Source: Enterococcus_D sp050529585 (GTDB taxonomy: Bacteria > Bacillota > Bacilli > Lactobacillales > Enterococcaceae). From it: 64,000 nucleotides of DNA. Shown one piece after another: positions 17,541-25,865 of this stretch. The position numbers and the translations under genes are program-made. Where the stretch lies: positions 1,240,001 to 1,304,000 of the forward strand of contig NZ_CP172882.1 in NCBI RefSeq assembly GCF_050529585.1. Reading direction: 5' to 3'. Position 1 is the stretch's first letter, and each line of letters opens with the position of its first letter. The notes beneath the pieces were generated by a model. That model was not told where the DNA came from and ran no database searches. It saw only the letters and a list, made by a program, of their open reading frames with translations.

Positions 17541-17934
17541 GAATATCGAGAAGAATAAACAATTCATCGCTTCATTTGAATTTGCCGCAACAGGAGTAAA
17601 AACAGTTTTCCAAGAAGAACGCAATATGCGCAAGCATGTCCTGTTAGGTGTGATTGCGATTGTCGCTGGGTTTATTTTTCGTTTAAATCAGATGGAGTGG
17701 CTCTGGCTTTTATTGGCAGTCTTTTTGGTTTGGATCGTGGAGATCATCAATACAGTCTTCGAAAATGTTGTTGATATGGTCACTGATTGTCACTTTCATC
17801 CAATTGGCAAAAAAATCAAGGATATGGCAGCGGGCGCTGTACTCATGACCGCGATCTTCTCATTGGTGGTGGCAGCGATCCTCTTCATACCAAAAATCTT
17901 TACATTGGTCACAAGTTGGCTACAAAACACATAA
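17518..17934 (+). CDS. dgkA: Diacylglycerol/undecaprenol kinase
   Basis: A small integral membrane kinase of the DgkA family, about 138 residues with three TM helices (around 45-62, 67-85 and 105-130). In Gram-positive bacteria this family phosphorylates mainly undecaprenol. The active-site pattern is in FEFAATGVKTVFQEERN and VEIINTVFENVVD. The start is uncertain between 17518 and 17524; AAAGGAA seven bases before 17518 favours it. The start lies inside ybeY, so translation is probably coupled. Confidence 0.92.
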   Translation: MPMDSKDKNIEKNKQFIASFEFAATGVKTVFQEERNMRKHVLLGVIAIVAGFIFRLNQMEWLWLLLAVFLVWIVEIINTVFENVVDMVTDCHFHPIGKKIKDMAAGAVLMTAIFSLVVAAILFIPKIFTLVTSWLQNT

Positions 17935-17947
17935 AAGGGGAACATAA

Positions 17948-18847
17948 ATGACAACTCATAAATCAGGCTTTATTGCAATCGTTGGCCGTCCGAATGTCGG
18001 CAAATCAACTTTATTGAATCGCGTTGTAGGACAAAAAATCGCGATCATGAGTGACAAAGCACAAACAACTAGAAACAAAATCCAAGGCGTCTACACAACA
18101 GAGGATGCCCAATTGATTTTTATTGATACACCGGGTATACATAAACCCAAACATCGTCTTGGTGATTTTATGGTCGAAACGGCGTATAGTGCCCTAAGGG
18201 AAGTCGATGTCACATTATTTATGATCAGTGCGGATCAAAAACGCGGCAAAGGCGACGATTTTATTATTGAGCGATTGCGTCAAAACAACACACCGGTATT
18301 TCTTGTCATCAATAAAATCGATAAAGTGCATCCTGATCAATTGTTGGCGATCATTGAAGACTATACAGCACAAATGGATTTTGCCGAAGTTGTGCCGATT
18401 TCTGCGACAGAGGGCAATAATTTTGAGAAACTGATGACATTGCTGACGGATATCATGCCAGAAGGACCACAATACTTCCCAGATGATCAAATCACAGATC
18501 ATCCGGAATATTTTATCGTTTCCGAATTGGTTCGAGAAAAAGTATTGTTATTGACAAGAGATGAAGTCCCTCATTCTGTAGCAGTAGTCGTTGATTCTAT
18601 GAAACGCGACCACAATGACAAGGTGCATATCCAGGCTACGATCGTGGTAGAACGAGATAGCCAAAAAGGGATCATCATTGGTAAAGGCGGCAAAATGCTG
18701 AAACAAATCGGCACGAAAGCCCGCTTAGACATTGAGCATTTACTTGATGACAAAGTCTATTTAGAACTATGGGTCAAAGTCCAAAAAGACTGGCGTGATA
18801 AACAAACCTTCTTGACTGATTATGGGTATCGTCAAGATGAATATTGA
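17948..18847 (+). CDS. era: GTPase Era
   Basis: A 299-residue GTPase needed for 30S subunit assembly. G1 GRPNVGKST, G3 DTPG, G4 NKID and the C-terminal KH RNA-binding domain with the IIGKGGKMLK loop are all visible. It follows dgkA by 13 bases, with AAAGGGG before the ATG. The cytidine deaminase gene found between dgkA and era in bacilli is absent here. Confidence 0.97.
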   Translation: MTTHKSGFIAIVGRPNVGKSTLLNRVVGQKIAIMSDKAQTTRNKIQGVYTTEDAQLIFIDTPGIHKPKHRLGDFMVETAYSALREVDVTLFMISADQKRGKGDDFIIERLRQNNTPVFLVINKIDKVHPDQLLAIIEDYTAQMDFAEVVPISATEGNNFEKLMTLLTDIMPEGPQYFPDDQITDHPEYFIVSELVREKVLLLTRDEVPHSVAVVVDSMKRDHNDKVHIQATIVVERDSQKGIIIGKGGKMLKQIGTKARLDIEHLLDDKVYLELWVKVQKDWRDKQTFLTDYGYRQDEY

Positions 18848-18882
18848 ATTGTCACAAGCAGCGTTTGATTTGTGATCGATGA

Positions 18883-18917
18883 AACTGACGCAGTGATCGG
18901 CTGTGTCAGTTTTTTTA
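18883..18917 (+). terminator. Terminator between era and recO
   Basis: Arms AACTGACGCAG and CTGTGTCAGTT (one mismatch) followed by TTTTTT. The T run ends directly at the recO ribosome binding site. Confidence 0.8.
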
Positions 18918-18929
18918 GGAGGGATTGAA

Positions 18930-19703
18930 ATGAACTTAGCTGAAACCAAAGGGATCCTCTTGTTTTCTCGTGACCATAAGGAAAAAGACAAATTGGTCAA
19001 AATTTTCACCGAATCTGCGGGGAAACAAATGTTTTATGTCAAGGGGGCTCATCGTAAAAATAATCCTCTCGCGCCGGCCTTGATTTCCTACACGGAAGCA
19101 GTGTATATTGGTACGATTCGTGATGAAGGGCTTTCTTTTTTGAACAATGCCAAGGATATTCATCCTTTCCGAACGATTCAAGAAGATATTTTTATCGCCG
19201 GTTACGCGTCTTATTTGTTGAGTTTAACCGATGTCGCGATCGAAGATCGGGTCTATGATCCGCATTTGTATCAGTTTCTGCATGAGGCATTGATGTTGTT
19301 GGATCAAGGTAATGACCCAGAGATCATTACCAATATTTTTGAGATCCAGTTGCTTCAGCGCTTCGGTGTATCCCCTAATTGGCACCATTGTGCTGTCTGC
19401 GGCAAAACTGATGGTCGGTTCGATTATTCTTCAAAATATAATGGTATTCTTTGCCAACAACATTGGCCAATGGATGACCACCGTTACCATGCAGATCCGA
19501 AAGCGATCCATTTTGCGCGATTATTTGCCCAGATTTCGTATGAGCAAATTGCCTCCATCCAATTAAAAGCGTCAACCAAGCAAGCAATTCGCACATTTTT
19601 GGATGCTTTATATGACGAATACGTCGGTATTCATTTAAAAAGCAAAAAATTTATCGATCAGATGGGCGCATGGCAAGATGTGTTAAAGCCAAAAGATCAG
19701 TGA
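18930..19703 (+). CDS. recO: DNA repair protein RecO
   Basis: A 257-residue protein that, with RecR and RecF, loads RecA onto SSB-coated single-stranded DNA. The N-terminal OB-fold (about 1-80) starts with KGILLFSRDHKEKDKLV; the zinc finger region has CAVCGK and a later Cys (GILCQQH). The start at 18930 follows AGGAGGG; the frame opens 27 bases earlier only because it runs through the terminator stem. The stop overlaps the 3' end of the convergent AraC-type gene by seven bases. Confidence 0.95.
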   Translation: MNLAETKGILLFSRDHKEKDKLVKIFTESAGKQMFYVKGAHRKNNPLAPALISYTEAVYIGTIRDEGLSFLNNAKDIHPFRTIQEDIFIAGYASYLLSLTDVAIEDRVYDPHLYQFLHEALMLLDQGNDPEIITNIFEIQLLQRFGVSPNWHHCAVCGKTDGRFDYSSKYNGILCQQHWPMDDHRYHADPKAIHFARLFAQISYEQIASIQLKASTKQAIRTFLDALYDEYVGIHLKSKKFIDQMGAWQDVLKPKDQ

Positions 19704-20506
19704 TAGAGTTGGCGAAACTTCATTGGTGTGATGCCGACTCTTTTTTTGAACAACGCTGTAAAGTGACTAGCATCTTGAAAGCCGGCAGCAAACGCCACTT
19801 GTTGGATCGGTACTTGTTTTTGAGAAACAAGATATTCTTTGGCACGATCGATGCGGTAATTCAGTAAGTATTGTGATGTGGATTGTCCTAGAAACCGATT
19901 GAATAAACGAGAGAGATATTGCGGCGACACATAGACCAGCCCCGCCAACTGTTTCACTGTGAGATTTTGATCGTAGTTTGTTTCGATTTCTTTTATAACT
20001 GGTGCCAATATTTGTTGGTAAAGGGGATGCTGCTCTGTCAGGATCCCCTGTTTTTCTTGTAAAAGTGTCAATAAGAAAAGGTAACAGATACTAGAAGAGC
20101 GCAAAGGATCTATCCCATTTTGTTGATCGGCCGAAATCAAGGTATCGATCCAATCATTGTGAAATAGATGCTGTTTATTCTCAATCAGCAAATAACCATT
20201 TTGGCCGTAAGACTGCAGCAAATCACTAGCCAAAGAACCATAAAAGGTCACGAAAGAGGTCTCCCATTTCTGATACATTGGTGTATAACTGTGAGGTGTA
20301 AAAGGGGAAATCAAGATTCCTGCTCCTTCTGACAAAATAAAAGACTGATCTTGGATCTGAATTTTTCCTTGGCCGTGATTACTTTGCAGCCAATGGTAAT
20401 AGGGATAACCTTGTGGTCTCTGGACGGAATCTTGATTCCAATGGTTGCCAATACTTTCGATACTGATTGGCAAATGGTTCCCAGAGGGATAAAAGTATAT
20501 CGGCAT
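19697..20506 (-). CDS. AraC-family transcriptional regulator
   Basis: A 269-residue regulator: an N-terminal cupin-like sugar-binding part (about 1-160) and a C-terminal pair of helix-turn-helix motifs (about 170-268). In the latter, LTVKQLAGLVYVSPQYLSRLF is helix 1 and VAFAAGFQDASHFTALFKK is the conserved second HTH. AAGGAGG precedes its ATG. It diverges from the GH42-GH35 pair, so it most likely controls those genes in response to a galactoside. Whether it activates or represses cannot be told from sequence. Confidence 0.92.
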   Translation of the reverse strand: MPIYFYPSGNHLPISIESIGNHWNQDSVQRPQGYPYYHWLQSNHGQGKIQIQDQSFILSEGAGILISPFTPHSYTPMYQKWETSFVTFYGSLASDLLQSYGQNGYLLIENKQHLFHNDWIDTLISADQQNGIDPLRSSSICYLFLLTLLQEKQGILTEQHPLYQQILAPVIKEIETNYDQNLTVKQLAGLVYVSPQYLSRLFNRFLGQSTSQYLLNYRIDRAKEYLVSQKQVPIQQVAFAAGFQDASHFTALFKKRVGITPMKFRQLYH

Positions 20507-20567
20507 AAGCGCCTCCTTGTTTCGAAAAGTGATAAAATGCTGTTACAAGTATTATAGTACACAAAAA

Positions 20568-20581
20568 TGTAAAGCCTTACA
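20568..20581. promoter_or_regulatory. Inverted repeat in the araC/GH42 divergent region
   Basis: TGTAA-AGCC-TTACA lies in the 112-base gap between the AraC-type gene and the GH42 gene. A minus-strand TATAAT is found at 20551-20556. The repeat is a candidate operator, but AraC proteins often bind direct repeats, so this is tentative. Confidence 0.35.
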
Positions 20582-20618
20582 ATGGGATAAGAAATCATTA
20601 TGAAGGAGGAACAAAAAA

Positions 20619-22628
20619 ATGAAGCCCGTATTCAATCGAATTTTATTTGGGGGAGACTATAATCCCAATCAGTGGCCGCAGGATATTTGGCAAGAAGACA
20701 TGCGGATGTTCAAGCAAGCCAGTATCAACAGTGCAACGATCAATGTTTTCTCTTGGGCACAGATCCAGCCCTCAGAAAACCAATATGATTTTGATGAACT
20801 AGATCAAATCATCGAGATGCTTAGTCAAGAAAAAATGGACATTGTTTTGGCAACTGCAACCGGCGCGTTGCCGGCCTGGATGTTCAAAAAATATCCAGAA
20901 GTAGGACGGACGGATTATCAAGGACGCCAGCACAAATTTGGTCAAAGGCATAATGCTTGTCCCAACAGTTTGGTCTATCAAAAATATGCTGCGGCCATTG
21001 CCGGGAAACTAGCTGAACGATATGGCCACAATCCTTATGTGACATGCTGGCATATCAACAATGAATACCAAGGGGATTGTTATTGTGAAAACTGTGAAAA
21101 AGCGTTTCGGGTCTGGCTAAAAGATAAATATCAAACGATCGACGCGCTAAATAAAGCATGGAATATGTCTTTTTGGGGCCATACAGTTTACGAGTGGGAT
21201 GAAATCGTGTTGCCGAATGCATTATCTGAAGGGATCGGCAACGACAAAACAGCTTTTGCGGGGATTTCCATTGATTATCGACGGTTCAGCTCAGATAGTT
21301 TATTAGAAAACTTTAAAATGGAAAGAGATGCGATTCGGCAATTTGATCCCGACACACCTGTGACAACCAATTTAATGGGAACTTTTAAAGGGTTGGATTA
21401 CTTCAAATGGGCCAAAGAGATGGATATCGTCTCTTGGGATAATTATCCAGCTTATAATACACCATGGAGCTTGGTGTCAATGACCCATGATTTGATGCGT
21501 GGGTTGAAGCAGCAGCCGTTTATGCTGATGGAGCAAACCCCGTCGCAACAAAATTGGCAACCGTATAATTCATTGAAGAAACCTGGCCAGATGCGGGCGC
21601 AAAGTTATCAAACGATTGCTCACGGTGCAGATACGATACAGTTTTTCCAATTACGACGTTCTATCGGTGCTTGTGAAAAATTCCATGGTGCTGTGATTGA
21701 ACATGTCGGGCATGAAAAGACCCGGGTCTTTCGAGAAACGGCTGATTTAGGAAAAGAATTGACCCAATTGTCGGAAATAATGGGTACTGAACATAATGGA
21801 CGAACGGCCATTATCTTTGATTGGGATAATTATTGGGCCTTAGAATATACGAGTGGTCCAACGATCGATTTGACCTATGTCGATCAAGTCCATCAATACT
21901 ATCGCTATTTTTACGAGCATAACATCCCAGTCGATATGTTATCAGTGACAGATGATTTGACAGATTATGATTTGGTGGTTGCACCTGTTTTGTACATGGT
22001 CAAAGAAGGCGTCAAAGAAAAATTGACAGCATTTGTCGAAAATGGCGGTACATTGGTCACGACTTATATGAGTGGAATCGTTGATCAATCCGATAATGTC
22101 CACTTAGGCGGTTATCCTGGACCTTTACGAAAACTAGCTGGTATCTGGGTGGAAGAAATCGATGCACTGGCACCGGAGCAATCCAATCAAGTGAAAATAA
22201 AGGAACATATTTCAGGAAGCAGTTCCTTGGTCAGTGATTTGATTCATCTTGAAGGAGCAGAGGCCTTGGCTGTGTATACAAGTAATTTTTATGCCGGCAT
22301 GCCTGCGGTAACAAAGCATCTGTATGGTGCGGGGACGGTCTTCTATTTTGGTACACAATTAGATGCCGCTTCTTTTGATCATTTGATGACAGAGGTGAAG
22401 GAAGCCGCTGAAATCCAACCAATTATCGCGGAGAAAACCGCATTAGAAGTGACACGCCGTCAAAGTGAAAGCCACGATTACTATTTTGTGATCAATTTTG
22501 ATCCTGAAACGCAACCTTTACCCGCTTATTTTGTTGGTAAGATCGATATATTATCGGGCGCTACCCTTAAAGAAGAACAAGTACCGCAATATACCACGTA
22601 TATCATCAAAGAGGAGCGACACACATGA
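20619..22628 (+). CDS. Beta-galactosidase, GH42 family
   Basis: A 669-residue cytoplasmic GH42 enzyme of normal length. The TIM barrel carries the acid/base Glu149 in NNEYQ and the nucleophile Glu305 in LMEQTPS. The structural zinc cluster of the family is present (Cys114, Cys154, Cys156, Cys159). The trimerisation domain (about 400-600) and small C-terminal beta domain follow. No signal peptide, so the substrate must be imported. AAGGAGG precedes the ATG. The stop overlaps the GH35 start in ATGA. GH42 enzymes usually act on galacto-oligosaccharides rather than lactose. Confidence 0.95.
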   Translation: MKPVFNRILFGGDYNPNQWPQDIWQEDMRMFKQASINSATINVFSWAQIQPSENQYDFDELDQIIEMLSQEKMDIVLATATGALPAWMFKKYPEVGRTDYQGRQHKFGQRHNACPNSLVYQKYAAAIAGKLAERYGHNPYVTCWHINNEYQGDCYCENCEKAFRVWLKDKYQTIDALNKAWNMSFWGHTVYEWDEIVLPNALSEGIGNDKTAFAGISIDYRRFSSDSLLENFKMERDAIRQFDPDTPVTTNLMGTFKGLDYFKWAKEMDIVSWDNYPAYNTPWSLVSMTHDLMRGLKQQPFMLMEQTPSQQNWQPYNSLKKPGQMRAQSYQTIAHGADTIQFFQLRRSIGACEKFHGAVIEHVGHEKTRVFRETADLGKELTQLSEIMGTEHNGRTAIIFDWDNYWALEYTSGPTIDLTYVDQVHQYYRYFYEHNIPVDMLSVTDDLTDYDLVVAPVLYMVKEGVKEKLTAFVENGGTLVTTYMSGIVDQSDNVHLGGYPGPLRKLAGIWVEEIDALAPEQSNQVKIKEHISGSSSLVSDLIHLEGAEALAVYTSNFYAGMPAVTKHLYGAGTVFYFGTQLDAASFDHLMTEVKEAAEIQPIIAEKTALEVTRRQSESHDYYFVINFDPETQPLPAYFVGKIDILSGATLKEEQVPQYTTYIIKEERHT

Positions 22629-24382
22629 CAACTTTTTCAATAAGCGATGACTTTTATCTGGATGAAGCGCCTTTCAAGTTCATTTCTGGATCGATCCATT
22701 ATTTTCGTGTGGTACCTGATTATTGGCGAGATCGTTTAGAAAAATTGCGATTGATGGGCTGCAATACAGTAGAAACTTACGTGCCATGGAATATGCATGA
22801 GCCGCAAGAAGGGGAATATTGTTTTGAAGGCGGTTTGGATTTACGCCGTTTTATTCAAACGGCCCAAGAAGTCGGCTTATATGTGATCTTGCGTCCAGCA
22901 CCATATATTTGTGCGGAATGGGAGTTTGGCGGACTGCCTTATTGGCTCCTTCAAGATCCGAATATGAAATTACGCTTTGACTATCCACTATTTATGGAAA
23001 AAATCGAACGATATTTCCACCATTTATTCCCACAAGTGAATGATCTGCAGTATACGCAGGGCGGGCCAATCTTAATGATGCAAGTCGAGAATGAGTATGG
23101 TGGCTACGCCAATGATAAGAGTTATTTAAGAAAAATGGCCACTGCGATGCGTGCTGCAGGTGCGCAAACACCTTTTGTCACATCAGATGGACCATGGCAT
23201 GATATGTTAGAAAATGGCAGTATTCAAGATATCGCTTTGGCAACGATCAATTGCGGATCAAAGATCAACGAACATTTTGAACGATTAAAAACATTCCATG
23301 GTGAGAAGAAGCCATTGATGGTGATGGAGTTTTGGATCGGTTGGTTTGATGCCTGGGGAGATGCGCATCACCATACGACTTCAACAGCAGATGCGGTCAA
23401 AGAATTGACCGACTGTTTGGCAAAAGGATCAGTCAATATCTATATGTTTCACGGCGGTACCAATTTTGGATTTATGAACGGTGCCAATTATTACCAACAA
23501 TTGGCACCAGATGTGACCAGCTATGACTATGATGCCTTATTGACTGAATGGGGTGAACCCACTGAAAAATACGAAGCATTTCGGGAGGTGATTGGTCGAT
23601 CGGTAGAACTTCCTGATTTTCCACTAAGTACAACGATCAAGAAAAAAGGGTATGGCACTGTAGCACTGCAAGATCGAGTTTCATTATTTGCGACGATCGA
23701 TACGATCAGTCAACCGATCGTAAGTAATTATCCACTATCGATGGAGCAAGTGAATCAAGCAACGGGCTATATTTATTACCGCTCAGCTATTGGCTCGGCA
23801 AGAAGGATCGAAGATTATCGTCTGATCAACTGTATGGATCGTGCCCATACGTTTATCAATGATCAATTGGTACGGATCGATTATGATCACGACCTTGGGA
23901 AAAGCAATCAAATCGAATTGACAGCAGCTGAAAATGAACTTGGTATCTTGGTCGAAAATATGGGACGGGTCAATTATTCAGTCCATATGAATCATCAGTA
24001 CAAAGGAATCAAAGATGGTGTGATCGTGAATGGTGCTTTCCAAAGCGAGTGGATGATCTATCCATTGCCAATGGACAATCTAGCTGCAATTGATTTTTCA
24101 GGCGAATGGCAAGCAGGCCAGCCTAGTTTCTCCCGTTTTGAGTTGATGGTTGATGAGCCAGCGGATACCTTTATCGAATTACCTTCATGGGGGAAAGGGT
24201 TTGTGACTGTCAATGGTCACAATATTGGTCGTTTTTGGCAAGAAGGACCACAAAGACGGTTATATATTCCTGCACCATTTCTCCAAATGGGCACAAATGA
24301 CATTGTTGTATTTGAAAGTGATGGCATTGTGGGTGAAGACATTAGTTTTCATGCGCAAGCTGATTTGGGGCCAAAACGATAA
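22625..24382 (+). CDS. Beta-galactosidase, GH35 family
   Basis: A 585-residue GH35 enzyme without signal peptide or anchor, resembling the short BgaC-type enzymes of streptococci. The start FISGSIHYFRV, the acid/base Glu157 in QVENEYGG and nucleophile Glu235 in VMEFWIGW are present, then two C-terminal beta domains ending near GRFWQEGPQ. Known short GH35 enzymes prefer Gal-beta-1,3-GlcNAc, which suggests host glycan or mucin fragments as substrate; this is inference. Translationally coupled to GH42. Confidence 0.94.
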   Translation: MTTFSISDDFYLDEAPFKFISGSIHYFRVVPDYWRDRLEKLRLMGCNTVETYVPWNMHEPQEGEYCFEGGLDLRRFIQTAQEVGLYVILRPAPYICAEWEFGGLPYWLLQDPNMKLRFDYPLFMEKIERYFHHLFPQVNDLQYTQGGPILMMQVENEYGGYANDKSYLRKMATAMRAAGAQTPFVTSDGPWHDMLENGSIQDIALATINCGSKINEHFERLKTFHGEKKPLMVMEFWIGWFDAWGDAHHHTTSTADAVKELTDCLAKGSVNIYMFHGGTNFGFMNGANYYQQLAPDVTSYDYDALLTEWGEPTEKYEAFREVIGRSVELPDFPLSTTIKKKGYGTVALQDRVSLFATIDTISQPIVSNYPLSMEQVNQATGYIYYRSAIGSARRIEDYRLINCMDRAHTFINDQLVRIDYDHDLGKSNQIELTAAENELGILVENMGRVNYSVHMNHQYKGIKDGVIVNGAFQSEWMIYPLPMDNLAAIDFSGEWQAGQPSFSRFELMVDEPADTFIELPSWGKGFVTVNGHNIGRFWQEGPQRRLYIPAPFLQMGTNDIVVFESDGIVGEDISFHAQADLGPKR

Positions 24383-24398
24383 AAGACGATATTTTTCA

Positions 24399-24428
24399 TT
24401 GACAAATACCCCTATCAACTACTATCAT
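24399..24428 (+). promoter_or_regulatory. Promoter of the glyQS operon
   Basis: TTGACA, 18 bases, TATCAT, placed just before the T-box leader. Confidence 0.75.
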
Positions 24429-24434
24429 AAGGGT

Positions 24435-24640
24435 AATTGAATCAGTGCAATGATCGGAAAAAAGAAAAAAGTCCCTTCCATTCAGCGAACTTGGAATAGT
24501 GAAAGCCAAGCAGGAACCTTATTTTCGCAGGCGTCCGTGAGCACAATCAAATGAAGCTGCCGTGTCAACGGAAGTAGGGTGGAACCGCGAATGATCGTCC
24601 CTATATCTATACATTCTGTATAGGTATAGGGACTTTTTTT
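24435..24640 (+). promoter_or_regulatory. T-box riboswitch (glycine), with terminator
   Basis: This leader fills the 313-base gap before the small ORF and glyQS. The conserved T-box sequence AGGGTGGAACCGCG lies at 24576-24589 and is followed by a terminator hairpin at 24597-24633 (GTCCCTAT...ATAGGGAC) and a T run. Binding of uncharged tRNA-Gly should stabilise the antiterminator and allow transcription. The leader is short (about 205 bases), which fits the glyQS class lacking stem II. I could not place the specifier codon with certainty; glycine is assigned from the downstream genes. Confidence 0.93.
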
Positions 24641-24695
24641 ATGTTATGATGTCCTGATTTAAATGGTTCAACAATCAAATTGAAGGAGGTACAGT

Positions 24696-24935
24696 ATGTT
24701 ATTCGATATGACGATTCCTGCAAGCGAGTTTCAACAAAAACAATTGAAAATATTGGCAAGTATTCCATTGCAAGTATGCATCAAAGAGGCTGACCAAGTG
24801 TCGCACCAATTTACAACTGATCCAGCACAAATGATTTATGATCTAGCTGATTACTTATCAGAAAACAGCACTGTCGAAGTGAAATTGATCCCGGGCTCAG
24901 TCGTTGAGTTTTATCCAGTCGTCAACGCCCTTTAA
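24696..24935 (+). CDS. Small protein of unknown function in the glyQS operon
   Basis: A 79-residue acidic-to-neutral ORF with a strong GAAGGAGG seven bases before the ATG. It lies after the T-box terminator and 17 bases before glyQ, so it is under glycine-tRNA control. I do not recognise a family. No membrane segment or signal peptide; one Cys only; the sequence looks like a small alpha/beta fold (IPLQVCIKE, VEVKLIPGSVVEFYP). It may be an accessory factor of glycyl-tRNA synthetase or an unrelated passenger. The ribosome binding site and position make it likely to be translated. Confidence 0.75.
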   Translation: MLFDMTIPASEFQQKQLKILASIPLQVCIKEADQVSHQFTTDPAQMIYDLADYLSENSTVEVKLIPGSVVEFYPVVNAL

Positions 24936-24952
24936 AAGAGAGGAAGATAACA

Positions 24953-25864
24953 ATGAGTAAATTAACGGTACAAGAAATGATTTTGACTTTACAAAAATTT
25001 TGGTCAGACAATGGCTGTATGTTGATGCAAGCTTATGATACAGAAAAAGGTGCCGGAACGATGAGTCCTTATACTTTCTTAAGGGCAATTGGACCTGAGC
25101 CATGGAATGCAGCTTATGTGGAGCCTTCTCGTCGTCCAGCAGATGGTCGCTATGGTGAAAATCCAAACCGTTTGTATCAACATCACCAATTTCAAGTAGT
25201 GATGAAACCTTCCCCAGATAATATTCAAGAGCTTTATCTTGAAAGTTTGCGTTTGTTAGGTATCGATCCTTTAGAGCATGATATCCGCTTTGTTGAAGAC
25301 AACTGGGAAAACCCATCAATGGGTTGTGCTGGATTAGGCTGGGAAGTTTGGTTAGACGGGATGGAAATCACGCAGTTTACGTATTTCCAACAAGTCGGCG
25401 GTTTAGCATGCAAACCAGTCACATCGGAAATCACTTATGGATTAGAACGTTTGGCATCTTATATCCAAGAAGTGGAAAGTGTTTATGAGTTGGAATGGTC
25501 TGCCGGTGTCAAATATGGCGAAATTTTCCGTCAGCCTGAGTTTGAGCATTCAAAGTATTCTTTTGAAGTTAGTGATCAAGATCTATTGTTAGGGAACTTT
25601 GATCGTTTTGAAAAAGAAGCGACACGCTGTATCAATGAACGCTTGGTTCATCCAGCCTATGATTATATTTTGAAATGCAGTCATACGTTCAATCTATTAG
25701 ACGCTAGAGGTGCTGTTTCAGTCACTGAACGTGCGGGCTATCTGGCACGTATTCGAAATATGGCGAGACAGGTCGCAAAATTATTTGTTGCTGAAAGAAA
25801 AAATCTTGGCTACCCTTTATTGGATCCTGCAATTGCCCAAACATTGATCGAGGAGGAAAAATAA
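24953..25864 (+). CDS. glyQ: Glycyl-tRNA synthetase alpha subunit
   Basis: A 303-residue class II catalytic subunit of the bacterial alpha2-beta2 GlyRS, which forms glycyl-adenylate. Conserved stretches include MILTLQKFWSDNGC at the start, MSPYTFLRAIGPEPW, the RYGENPNRLYQHHQFQV motif 2 region and GLERLASYIQ (motif 3). It follows the small ORF and precedes glyS by one base, RBS GGAGG inside its 3' end. Confidence 0.98.
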   Translation: MSKLTVQEMILTLQKFWSDNGCMLMQAYDTEKGAGTMSPYTFLRAIGPEPWNAAYVEPSRRPADGRYGENPNRLYQHHQFQVVMKPSPDNIQELYLESLRLLGIDPLEHDIRFVEDNWENPSMGCAGLGWEVWLDGMEITQFTYFQQVGGLACKPVTSEITYGLERLASYIQEVESVYELEWSAGVKYGEIFRQPEFEHSKYSFEVSDQDLLLGNFDRFEKEATRCINERLVHPAYDYILKCSHTFNLLDARGAVSVTERAGYLARIRNMARQVAKLFVAERKNLGYPLLDPAIAQTLIEEEK

Positions 25865-25865
25865 G

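Noticed and set aside
24897..25319. 140-codon minus-strand frame over glyQ
   Set aside because: Antisense to strongly conserved glyQ codons with no ribosome binding site.
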